A DNA stretch of 64,000 nucleotides from Macrotis lagotis (lineage: Eukaryota > Chordata > Mammalia > Peramelemorphia > Peramelidae), in NCBI RefSeq assembly GCF_037893015.1, contig NC_133660.1, forward strand, positions 161,380,937 to 161,444,936, given 5' to 3'. The translations under genes were made by a program, and so were the position numbers. The notes beneath the pieces were generated by a model. The model was not told the origin of the DNA, ran no database searches, and saw only the letters and a program-made list of their open reading frames with translations. Below are positions 33,231 through 44,500 of this stretch, in pieces; positions within the stretch are counted from its first letter, which is position 1, and each line of letters begins with the position of its first letter.

Positions 33231-33687
33231 TGTAGTTTGTGGGCACAGATTAGCTCCTTGCTGGGGAGGAGCCCTGTCCCTTTCCTGGGTCATAGCTAGG
33301 TTCAGGAATTCAAACTGGTTCTACAATCTCTGTCTCCAGTCTCTTACCCAAGGCCTTTAATCTCCTGGGTATTTGTTATCAGTAACCACTGCTAGGGGTT
33401 ATCTTGACCTATTGACCTTTCACAAGGGTCTGCTCAAAACCTAATCATTTACTCAAAAACCCCTTCTAACAAGCATGTTTTAGAATTTCTGATCTCCAGA
33501 CCCTAACCAAATAGCCAAATATTAATCTGGGATCATGTCCTCTTGTTTCTTCTTTTCCTTCTGCAACATAAATGAGAAAATCCCTCTTAGCTAGAGACCC
33601 TCCGCTTCTAGTCAGTTATATTACACAGTTAATAAAGGCCTCCTTTGGCTAGGAGATAGTTCAACATCTTGTGATGTTTTTCCTCAT
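33231..33687 (+). mobile_element. solo-LTR-like fossil
   Basis: A block starting TGTAGTTTGTGGG and ending near TCATCA with AATAAAGGCCTCC at about 33632, about 55 bp before the end, as in R-U5. No internal sequence adjoins. Family and exact ends uncertain. Confidence 0.35.
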
Positions 33688-34670
33688 CAGATGTATGCAC
33701 ATGGGGAAGGGAGGGCATTCAACTTAAGAAGGAGGTATATTTGTAAGACTTCAAACATTCTTAGTTTGCCTAAAGCTAAGGAAAGGGGTGAGTGAGGAAT
33801 TAGAGATGTAAGGAAGAAAGAATGAGTTTGGCTATGGGGAACACATGTCTTTGGGACTGTTGGGGTTTTAGCTGAGAGGCATTTAGCACAGAGATGGGGA
33901 ATTTGGGATTAACATTTGAAGTCATAAAAGAGGAAACCAATTTGTGAGCCATCTATAGTTGTGATAGTGTAAATATTAGGAAAGGATGAAATCTCCAAAG
34001 GAATATATAAAAAAATGAACTCTAGATGAGAACTGAGAACAAGCATGGGTAGAATGCTCATATTTGGGGAACAGAAATATAAAGAAGATTCAGCAGAGTT
34101 AAGTAGGAGTAAAACTAGGAAAGCAGAGTCTTATAAAAGCCAGGGACAAATAACACAAAAAGATTCAGATAAAAGGATACAAAGATAAATGAAGGGCTTG
34201 AATTAGATCATCTCTAAGGTCACACCTAGTTTTAAATCCAATGACCTGCTAAATACTTTGAGAAATTTGGCTCAGAAGAGAAAAAAGGAGAGTTCTTTGG
34301 GGGCAGCAGCTGGGTCAAAGCAAAGAGGTTTTTTTCCTTCCAAGTTAACACTATTGGTGGAGATATAAAAGCTAGGAAAGAGAAGTTTGAAGATGCTGAA
34401 AAATAGCCTCCATACGGCTAAGGCATTGTTATGCAGGGAGAAATAAGGGTTTGTACAGGGAGAGGGGTTACTTTGAAACACAAAAGATAGGTTAGAGAGG
34501 CTAGATAATGGAGCTTTTCTTAGTATAATAGAGTGAAGTGATGGACTAGAGTGAAAGCTAGGGATGAGACCAACAGTCACAGAAGAAGCTAGAAACAATT
34601 TTTTAACACTTGTGGGAGCTAGAAAGGATTCAAGGAGAAGGAAGGTTGCAAGGGAAGAGGCTGAGCAGCA
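33688..34670. other. unassigned intergenic DNA
   Basis: Purine-rich; open frames on the minus strand have no recognisable protein. Confidence 0.4.
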
Positions 34671-35832
34671 GTGGCAATGAGCAGTGAACTGCAGAAGCAG
34701 AAGGCACAGAACAAGGAAGTGTTCCTATTGTCGGAATAGGCTCTGATGCTGGCGCAGGACAGCGTGACGCTTACCTGGTCAGTGGAGTGTAGACTTAACT
34801 TGTAGAGTACTAACAATGGTGTAAAAACAGCAGATTTTGAGATTGGTAAATTGGTCCTCATCCTCTGTGACAGCAACTTTGGAGCCAGGGACACCTGCCA
34901 TGTGGTGATGGCCTTTAGAAGCTCTGCGCTGCTTTTGACCCACCAGTATAAATATGAGGCTGGGGAGATTTTCTGGGAGCCCAGAGAATGAAATGGGTCT
35001 ACTCTAAGACCAGACCTGGGAATAGTGCAGCTCACTGGTGCAGAAGTCCTACAGGACTTTGGGGAGCTTCCTACATGGATGACCAGGCCAGAAGGAAAGA
35101 TTCTTCCCCGTATGTAGGGATCCTTTTTAGTGTGGATGTTTGGACCAGCCTGTGATTCGTCTTGAGTTTGTTCTGTACCAGAATTTGTGTGGATGCTGTT
35201 TTCATTGACATAAGTGTCTTGGAGATCTCCCCAGATGACTCCTGCTGCATTAGGGGATCGGTGTCTAGTGGGTAGGTTTCCTGCTATGCTGCCTTATTCT
35301 CTCTTGCTGTTTGGGTTTCCACTGTCCCCACAGTGCCCAGCAATGGGATCCTGAGGTACCCATGAGGCAGATAACAGCACTTCCTGTTGAAGTGACAAAA
35401 CGTCTAAGCTGGTGTCCACCTGCATGAACAGTCTTCATGCTTCTGTATCTGTGCTCCTTCTCATCAGGACATGGAGGGGTCTCCTCCAGTTTGGTTTGCT
35501 GGGCTTCACCCCTCCTCCCTTGACCTTTGGGGCAGTCATTGACTCCACTTATCTTCTCTGAAGCACACTGTGTGGTGAGCAGGGTGCCTGTGCCCTTTGA
35601 CAATGTGAATGCCAGTATTGTGACTGCCCTTGAGGCTTTTGTGTCTATCCATACACAAGATGGCAGTGACCAAGGCAAAACTATAAAGAATCCATCAAAA
35701 CCAGGAGGTGGATTCACCAGGAGGGAGTTCTTTGCCTCTACTCTGACCCTCCGCTGTCAAGGGAAGGTTCCCATGGCCCCAAACCAGTCATACCAGGCAA
35801 ACCTGGAAGTGGTTGAAAACATGAAATACTAA
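34671..35832 (+). pseudogene. unidentified decayed coding-like tract
   Basis: Plus-strand frames in order look protein-derived: an ATG at 34677 (MSSELQKQKAQNKEVFLLSE), then GKLVLILCDSNFGARD and CHVVMAFRSSALLL (34850-34945), EVLQDFGELPTWM near 35045, and a last frame to 35832 that includes VPFDNVNASIVTALEAFVS and FASTLTLRCQGKVPMAPNQ. Stops and frame changes separate them and there are no obvious splice sites, which fits an old processed copy of a host gene. I do not recognise the parent and infer no function. Flanking duplications were not found. Confidence 0.4.
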
Positions 35833-37306
35833 GGAAGAACAAACTGCATTGATAATTATCTTTTTTATTAAAAATTCTAAATATAAAAATGATTACATAT
35901 GCAACCACAAACTTTTTTTCCTTTTCTCAAACTCATAGCCAGACAGGATTCAGACTAATGAGATAAATGGGATCATCATCTTGACATTCTTTGGGGGTGT
36001 GGCAGAATATGCCACCAGGCCTGGGAGCAACTCTTTGTAGATTCAAATGTGGTCTCTAGAAATACCATCAACTCCAAGCAACATGGTGGCCAGTTCAACA
36101 AATGGGACTTTTTTGGACATAAAAAGAGCTGATTTTTCCAGGAAAAGCACTAGTAAATTTCTATGGCACTTCATCCTTCATCATGGGACAGGGTGAGAAC
36201 AAGAGAAGCAGGGGGAAGAGTTCTGTTCTGTAGACAGTGCAGAACCTCACCCAGTCTGTGGATGCTCCAAGCCCCAGAAGTCTCTCAGTGATGTTGTTGG
36301 GGGATCTGTGCTGGAGTTAATGATACCCTTCTCCAGCCTTATTTTAAGTTATGTGTGAGTGAATGTAGGGTTCACCCCTCCCTCATATGCACATGTAGAA
36401 GGTGAGAAGTATCTACCTCTTCCCAAGCCTCATAGACTTTAGGATGTGTTCGCCTTTATCTAACATTTGCCAAACATCATTAAATAAATGAGTATGGACA
36501 TCATAATATAAAAATTTCTAATATTTTGAATTACCCAAAACCATGCACACTTTTCAGTTACTAACAGAATTCTGTAGGACTTTATTTTACTAATGCACTA
36601 AAAATATAGTGATTCAAGGGAGAAAATTTTTTTGCCTATAGTAAGCTACAATTTTGTGACATTTTTGTTTTGAGAAACTGGCTAAGGTTAAAAAACAAGA
36701 CAGTTTTGAAGCAAATGCCAAATTTTGAAGCCAGTAAATTAAAAAAAAACTGTAAAGGGGGAGGAAGAGGGAGAATTAAAGTAAAATGAATTAGCATAAT
36801 AAAAATTATATGACCAGAAAATACTTTAACTATATTCCTAAGATACTTAACTTCTCTCCAATCCCCTTATCTGGGCTACTAGGGAAAAACTCACTGGGAA
36901 TTAACTCAATAGCTACTTCAAGAACAGATTTCCCACTGTTATTATAATGCAATCTCTCTTTATAGTTCTGTCTTCTTTCTCCACCCTTTCAGGAAGATTT
37001 TGTAGACACAACCTTATCAAATTTTCTATGATCTTTTTAGATGTACTATAAAATAAATAACCTGGGAAATACTGAGAATTATGGACAATAAGAGATTTTA
37101 ATTGACTCTAATGTAAAACAGGAGATAAAGCTATAGCAGTTACTATCTATCATTTCCAAGATATATTTCTGCTATAACCTTATAAATTTATGGTATTTGC
37201 AAAGTCTAGCGATAAGTTCAGAGAGCTAGTTCTATGACAGGAAATAACTTTTATATCTCAGGATATGAATAGCATATGTCTCTGCTGACACAACATGGCT
37301 ATTTTT
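35833..37306. other. unassigned flank downstream of PAICS
   Basis: May include 3' UTR of the preceding decayed copy (to 'attaaataaatgag' near 36480). No SRP72 exon was recognised. Confidence 0.4.
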
Positions 37307-37454
37307 ATTTTTTTAGCAAGGCAATGGGTTGTTAGGTGACTTGCCCAAACTCACACAGCTTGGTAATTATTAGGGTATCTGAGGCTAGATTTGAACTCAG
37401 GTCCTCCTGACTCCATGGCCAGTGCTCTATTCACTGCATTACCTAGCTGCCCCA
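37307..37454 (-). mobile_element. CORE-SINE downstream of PAICS
   Basis: 'tagcaaggcaatgggttg' to 'acctagctgcccc', reverse orientation. Confidence 0.9.
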
Positions 37455-37604
37455 GCTATTATTAGACACTGGATAACAGATCATAAAAAAATATTTTCTA
37501 CACAAGATTACAAATTTTCTTAACTTATAAAGGAATACACATACTAAAGATGAAGATGTTATACACATTCTACCAGTCAATGAACATAAAACCAAGTAAG
37601 AAAT

Positions 37605-37610
37605 TTTATT
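37605..37610 (-). promoter_or_regulatory. candidate PAICS polyadenylation signal
   Basis: TTTATT on the plus strand is AATAAA on the minus strand, 227 bp after the PAICS stop. More distal signals exist (for example near 36581), so the real 3' end is not settled. Confidence 0.4.
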
Positions 37611-37705
37611 AGTATTTTTCTATGATTAGTTTAGAATCTTTTTTCTCTTGCATGATCAGTTTTTGATCTTTTGATTTTCCCCTTTTAAAAATGCAAAGCA
37701 TTCTT

Positions 37706-37827
37706 TTTTTTTTTTTAAAGCAAGGCAATGGGGTTAAGTGGCTTCATGGCCACACAGCCAGGTAACTGGATTTGAATGCAGTTATTTCTGACTCTGGCCC
37801 TATCTACTGCGCCACCTAGCCGCCCCC
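37706..37827 (-). mobile_element. CORE-SINE in the PAICS 3' UTR
   Basis: Reverse copy whose head end, 'ccacctagccgcccc', stops nine bases from the PAICS stop codon. It is in the same transcriptional sense as PAICS, so the mRNA 3' UTR begins with SINE sequence. Confidence 0.88.
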
Positions 37828-37836
37828 AAAGCATTC

Positions 37837-38003
37837 TTATAAACTGCATTCTCTGATTTTCTTATCAGCTTGTTTCAAGGAAATCCATGTGTTTAATATG
37901 CTTCCTCGAAGTTTAGCCCAGATCAAATGGTTATTCAATCCGAACATCTGGGCTGCAAACTGAGCTGCTCCTTCAGGTGAAAGTACAGTTGAACAGCCAA
38001 GAC
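37837..38003 (-). CDS. PAICS: PAICS coding exon 9 with stop
   Basis: [20 protein letters not shown] to [12 protein letters not shown], then TAA at 37837-37839. Confidence 0.97.
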
Positions 38004-38551
38004 CTATAGGCATAGAAAAAAAAAAACAGGAAAACTGAGTTGTAATACCACATGTGTTTTTTAGGAAATTAACTTTTCACACTTTAACATGGATGTCCTG
38101 TTAACCATGCTATTAACAGAAATGACAGTCTTTCTCTATTGCAGTAGATATGGGAGAAATACCAGCTTTAACACATTTTTCAGACTACTGTGCTAAGATC
38201 AGCTAAACATTTTTAACAAAAAATACTTAAAATGAATAGTACTCAGCAAACTGAGGCCTTACTGCTATTTTGATAAATCATTTTGGTTTAAGGAATGCCA
38301 TGATTTAGATTGGATGGCCTGAATTTCCTTCTAACTCTGAGATTCTGGGAACCTCCCACCTTATGCAGAAACATCTCTGACAGACTGGGAAACATCTCAA
38401 AAGTAAATGACTTCTTTATTTAGTCTGCTTGCCACACCAACCAGATTGTCTTCACACCACAGAGCTAATTTTCACAGACTCCTAGCTAATTCTAGAGAAT
38501 AGTTTTTGATAAATTTGTGAACAATGTCTTTTAGTTAGTAGAAACACAAGA

Positions 38552-38583
<32 letters not shown>

Positions 38584-41500
38584 AGTATTTTGCAAGGCAA
38601 ATGGAGTTAAGTGACTTGCCCAAAGCTGCACAGCTAGGTAATTATTAAGTGTCTGAGGTCAGATTTGAACTCAGGTACTGCTGACTCCAGGGCCAGTGCT
38701 CCATCCACTATGCCACCTAGCCGCCCCAAAACTAACCTTTTTTGAAAATGAAATATGTGAATTGTGTCCTCAATAATTTATATTTATTTATTTATTTTAA
38801 GGCCTTTTTTTTTGCAAGGCAAATGGAGTTAAGTGGCTTGACCAAGGCCACACATCTAGGTAATTATTAAGTGTCTGAGGCCAGATTTGAACTCAGGTAC
38901 TCCTGACTCCAGGGCTGGTGCTCTAACCATTGTGCTACCTAGCCGCCCCTTTAATATTTTTAAAAGACATGTTTGATAAGTGCTGTCACCAAAAAATTGA
39001 ATATCATGATTGTGAGTTATGATTAAAATAACAAAGCTGCTTTTAAAACCAGAAATTACTATTATAAAAATGCTTCATGAAGAAAAATGTTGAAGTACTT
39101 CCTTACCACTAGGCATTCGAAGTGAGGACCACACATCCTGAGCTCCCCAGTCAGATGTGAGGGGAGGACAGTTGACTACTGGATATGCAGTGTTCCCAGA
39201 CAGTACTGGTCCCAAACCATTGCTTCTGCCAGCTACTGCCACAAATACAGTAGGAATACCATCTCCTGGATTAAACAAGAGGTCACAATTACAGACCAAA
39301 AAAACTCCACAAAAATCAAGTCCACTGCAAATAAAATCTTAATGTTGAGCTTTCACTATATTACATAGAGTTAATCTGGACTATCTTTAATATTATGGAA
39401 ATGTAGCGTTTAAAAGTTTAAAAGACATAACTTTTAGGTAATTAGGCCTAGCTAATGCAAAAGGTCAGTGGCATTCTCATACAAATGGGCTTAAGGTTTA
39501 TGTGGCTTTGGAAGAGGGATGTTCCTGATGATGAAAATCAATTTTGAAAGGTTAACAATGAGAATGAATATTACAATGAAGGACAGGATCTATTCTAATA
39601 AACTTTGATTATGTCATTTACTTCTAAATTGCCCAGTCGTGGAAAAATCTATGCAAAGAATCTATTCCCTCAAACCTGAGAAGGAGGTTGGGTAGCATTT
39701 GACCAAGATTGAGGAGAATTATCAGTAATGTTCTTCAAAATGAGAACAATGGGGAAAAAGGGGAAACTCTGGACCTCTCCAAATCATCAGGGTTTTAATA
39801 ATCATTTCTTTTAGAAGTATTTAGCTCGCCAGTCATATTTATGACTAGGGCTCAGGGTTTGTGCTTCCTTAGCTCAAGGAAATGTTAACACTTAAGTCTA
39901 GTGGCCCACTTGAACCCAAGTGTAAACTGGGAGAAGGCCTGAACACGAGATGCTAATAAACTTGAAGGCAAGTTTAATAACTGGCTTACTTAGTGTCAAA
40001 ATAACCAGAAATCTTTAATATTATTTATGATTATAACTTAAAATTTTTTGTAGAATCAAAATCCTTAACTTTGTTTCCTTTAACTGCCCACAAGGAACAC
40101 ATTTCCTTCACATTTTTCTAGAAGAAATCATTGCTGACTCTAGCATTTGGTCATGTCATATAGGTTCCAACTGGCAGGACACAATTAAAATAATGGAAAA
40201 GTTAACCCCAAAGGAGATAAATATCTTATCCCTTCCTAAGTCATGTACTCCACTCCCTCTTAACTCTTTACATTTTCTTACTTGAAAAGGCTTACCTGCT
40301 TTTCACTAAAGGATGATCAGTAAGGAGATCTAAAAAAGACTTTCAAGTGTTGTTTAAAAAAAAAGTGGGGCTTGTTTTCTTTTGCTAAAACATGATAAAA
40401 TAAATCTCCTTGGGATTTTTCACTAAGACTGGAATTAAGGCTGTCATTTTTTGTATTTTTACAGGAGGGTGAGGAAAAATTTCAAAACACAAAGCTCAGA
40501 CCTTAATGCAGCTATATGTCTTGTGAAGTATTAGATTAAGATCATGATATAGTACCAAGGGTATGGCTATCTTCTACTTAATCCATAAATCAATTTAATT
40601 TTTGTCCCCCAATGCTTTCCTCTCTACATTCCACATTTATTTTTGTTCCTTAATTTACTCTCCACACATAAAGAACACCTTAAATTTGTGAATACTATAA
40701 AGTCTCACTAAAATCTCCCTTAACTTCTGCTCCAATGAAACAAAATAGTAAAAACTCATTTTAAAAAATGAAAATTTGGTGTCAAAATGATAAATGATAC
40801 CCAAACTACTCTGGTAATTGTTGTTTTATCTCATAAATTATTTGAAGTTTACCTTCATACTCTGCTTTAATCCTTAGAGTTTCATCTGGTCCTTTATGGG
40901 CAGATGTCACTCGAAGTTCACAGGGCATTCCATAGTTTCCACAAGCCTTCTTAATTTTTTCACAATGACCAAGGTCTGAAGTTGAACCCATCAATACCAC
41001 AACTCTGCATGGGTTTTCTACTTTATGAAGCAACTAAAGAGAAAAATACAGATGTGGGAGTATAACAGAGCAGGTGGATGGGAATTAGCAAAAATGATAC
41101 AATCATTAATTAGAATGATAATTTGAAGTATACAAAATGATAATTTTTTTCACTTTTTTGGCAGTCTATTTTTTAAATTTGCTGCTTAAATAAATTTATG
41201 CAAAAAAGCAACTTCCAGGAAAAATTCTAGCATCATTAGAAATCTAAACCAATAATAGATACAGAGCCTACATTCATTCCATTTTGGTGGGAGGGAGAAA
41301 AATGTAATCTATAATTTCTAAACTAATAGCACTGTATAATGAAAACTGACCATAGCAATTATAATTTAGCTCTTGAGTCAAAAATCAAACTGTTTAGTAT
41401 ACTGTAGTATAAGGCATGTAGGCATACCAAGACACTGGAACATAAACATATGAATGATATTATAGAAAGAATAAGGGGATAATCACAGATTGCTTATATA

Positions 41501-44500
41501 AAAAGTAGGTCAAACTTTAGGACGTGCCCCCCCACAAAGTTTCTTAAAATTCTAGAATAAAATAAAAAAGCAATTACTTGTGGCCTATGATATATACCTG
41601 CACTCTTTCTGCAACCCATTCAAAGTTTTTCTTCACCATCTGGAGGCCTTCAGGAGTCACTTCCTTAAGGTCCCTGTATGACTAAAAATATAGACCCAGA
41701 AAGTTTAGAATCTTTTTCCCCATGAAAAGCTTCCCAAACTTTCCACTAGGCACAACCACAACACTTTGGCCAGAGATTTACTGTTTTGAGTTTTAAAAAT
41801 TTCCATCTATATTCCTGTGTAGGAATATTAGTAATTAAGCTCATGAGGAGAGGGGAGGACAGCAAAGGGAACTGTTTGTCACAAGCATTCACTAAAGTAC
41901 TGATTCATTTTTCAGATTAAACCTAACACCATTATCAAGAAATTTTAATCAGATTATACTTCTGATTGTACTAGTTATTCCATTTTTTAGCTTGTCTGAC
42001 TACTACTCTGAGCCAAAGATAAAATCCAAAATCCAAAACATCACCTGTTTGTCTTTCTGTTGGGTTCTATCACCAGATGGCCAGAGCCTCCAGGAATCAT
42101 TATCGATAACATCAGCAAGAACAATTTCCTTTGTAGTTACATCAACACCAAATTCAATCTATAGAAAACAAATTAAGAGAAACCACCTAGAATATTAAAG
42201 ATATTTCTCATTACTTGAAAATTTTCATTAATAATCTCCATTTATTTGTACCTTCATGTCTACCAGTGTACAGTTCTGAGGTAACCAGGATTTTTCCAGT
42301 ATTTCAAAAATAGCTTGTGTGGAATGACTCATGATATCCACTTCAGTCTGACCAATGTTAAGTCCAGCAAAACACCATTTGGCAGCAATAACCTGTTCTT
42401 CAGACCACTGTGGATCATTGTTGGCATCATCCTGCGAATAAAGACAAATTTTTGAAGGATTTGAATCAGAAAATTTCTCAAATATTAAATAAATGCTGAT
42501 ATTAGATAGTTAAACTTTATTATAATTCAACTCCCCTACCCTGGCCTCCCTATATTCTTGTTGAGAGCACCACCATCTTTTCATTCCATCAATCAACAAA
42601 CATTTATCAAGCATTTACTATTATGTGCCAGGCAATGCGCTGAGTGCAGAAATTTCTTTTAAAACAATACATGTCTTGGGGCAGCCAGGTGGTGCAGTGG
42701 ATAGAGCACAGCCCTGGAGTCAGGAGTACCTGAGTTCAAATCCGGCCTCAGACACTTAAAAACCCAGACAAACAAACAAAAAAAAATACATGTCCTAATG
42801 GAGGCATGGCAACTTGGAAACAACTATGTGTAAACAAGCTAGGTACAGGATAAATGGAAAATTATCACCAGAGGCAGAGCAATAGAAGGGGGGAATGAAG
42901 AAAATTTCCAGTAGAAGGGGGGATTTTGTTTGTCCTTTCTTCTCAAGACCATGACTGGCACATGAATTGGATTTAAGTATTGGGGGGAGGGGGTGTGTGA
43001 AGAAGCAGCAGCCTTACTTTTTCCTCTGGTATCTTCTGGGTCCAATGGTCAGATATCGATGAGGACCACAATGAGATGACCCTGGAGTCTTATTAGACGA
43101 AGATCTTTACTAGGTCTGTTTGACTAGCTAATGCCTATTCAGTGATTAAGCCTAGGTTAGAGATGAGGCAGAGAATGGCCTCTCTAACCTAGTAAAAAGG
43201 TAGGATTTTAACTGGACTTGAATGAAGTCAAAGGAACCACAAGGCCAAGATTAAGAGGGTGAGCATTCTATGAATGGGAGACAACCTGTTCAAGGAACAA
43301 GGAGGCCAGGGTCACTGGATTACAGAGTATATGTTGGACTATAAAGTTTAAGACGACTGTGAAGGGAGGCAGGGTGTCAGGGGGAGGTTGTTATGAAGGG
43401 CTTTGTATGTCAGAGGATGGTAAAGATACACTACAGTTTAATAGGTGAGTGATATAAGATCTGTACTTTAGAAAGATCAATTTGATTACTAGGTAGAGGA
43501 TAGACTGGACTGGGGGGTAAACTTAATGCATGAAGGCCAACCAGCAGTGTACTTCAGGCATTAGTATAACCGCAATATTGGAAGAGAATGGGGCATATAT
43601 GAAAGATGTTATGAAGTGAGAGTGAGGAGTCAAGACTATCTATGCTACAGGGAGTGGGAGGATGACAGTACCCCTGACAATATTGGGGGACTTGAAAGAG
43701 GGAAGTGTTGTGAGGGGAGAAGATAATATAATCAGTTTGGAGGTCTGGAGTGTTACATTGTCTTTGGGGAATCTAGTTTAAGATGGTCAATGACAGCTAG
43801 AGATGTAGACAAAATTTTGGAGTCATTTAATCACTAGAGGGTTACCCTGGTTCAAAACCTTAGAGTAATCCTTGACTCTCACCACCCATATCCAAACATT
43901 GGTTAAGTCTGGTTGATTGAATCTACCTATCTCTTGCATCTCTTTACTTTTCTCCACTTTCCCAGCCACCATTCTGTTCCTGTCTTCCTGCTGCATCATA
44001 GAGCAGCCTGAAAACTTCCCCCAAAGCCCAAGTATGACCATGTTACTCCTCAAGAAGTTTCATTAATTCTTGCTTACAAGTAAAGTACAATACAAAATCC
44101 TTGGTAAAACATTAAAGGCAGTTCCAAAGCTAACTTAGCCTACCTTTCAGATTTCTTTCCTCTTTCCCCCTCCTTCTACACATGTACTGAACAGTACATT
44201 CAAAAAGGACTATTTTTCATTCACTGAATTCAACATTTCCTCTCCTACTTGTCTGGCTGCTCCTCCTCTCTGCACAGACCTCATGTCTTCTACTTCTCAA
44301 AACCTCTGCTTGCTTCATTCAAGGCTTAAACTCAGGTGCAATCTTAAATAAAGTCTTGATGAATCTTATACTTTCTCCCAGTTCTACTTTTTAAAAGTAG
44401 AACTTTAATCTAGATAACTTCAAAGAGATCTCAAGATCAGAATATTAAAAAGCATAAAACTTGCTCCCCCTATTTAGGTTAGGAAGCAAAACAAGAATTA

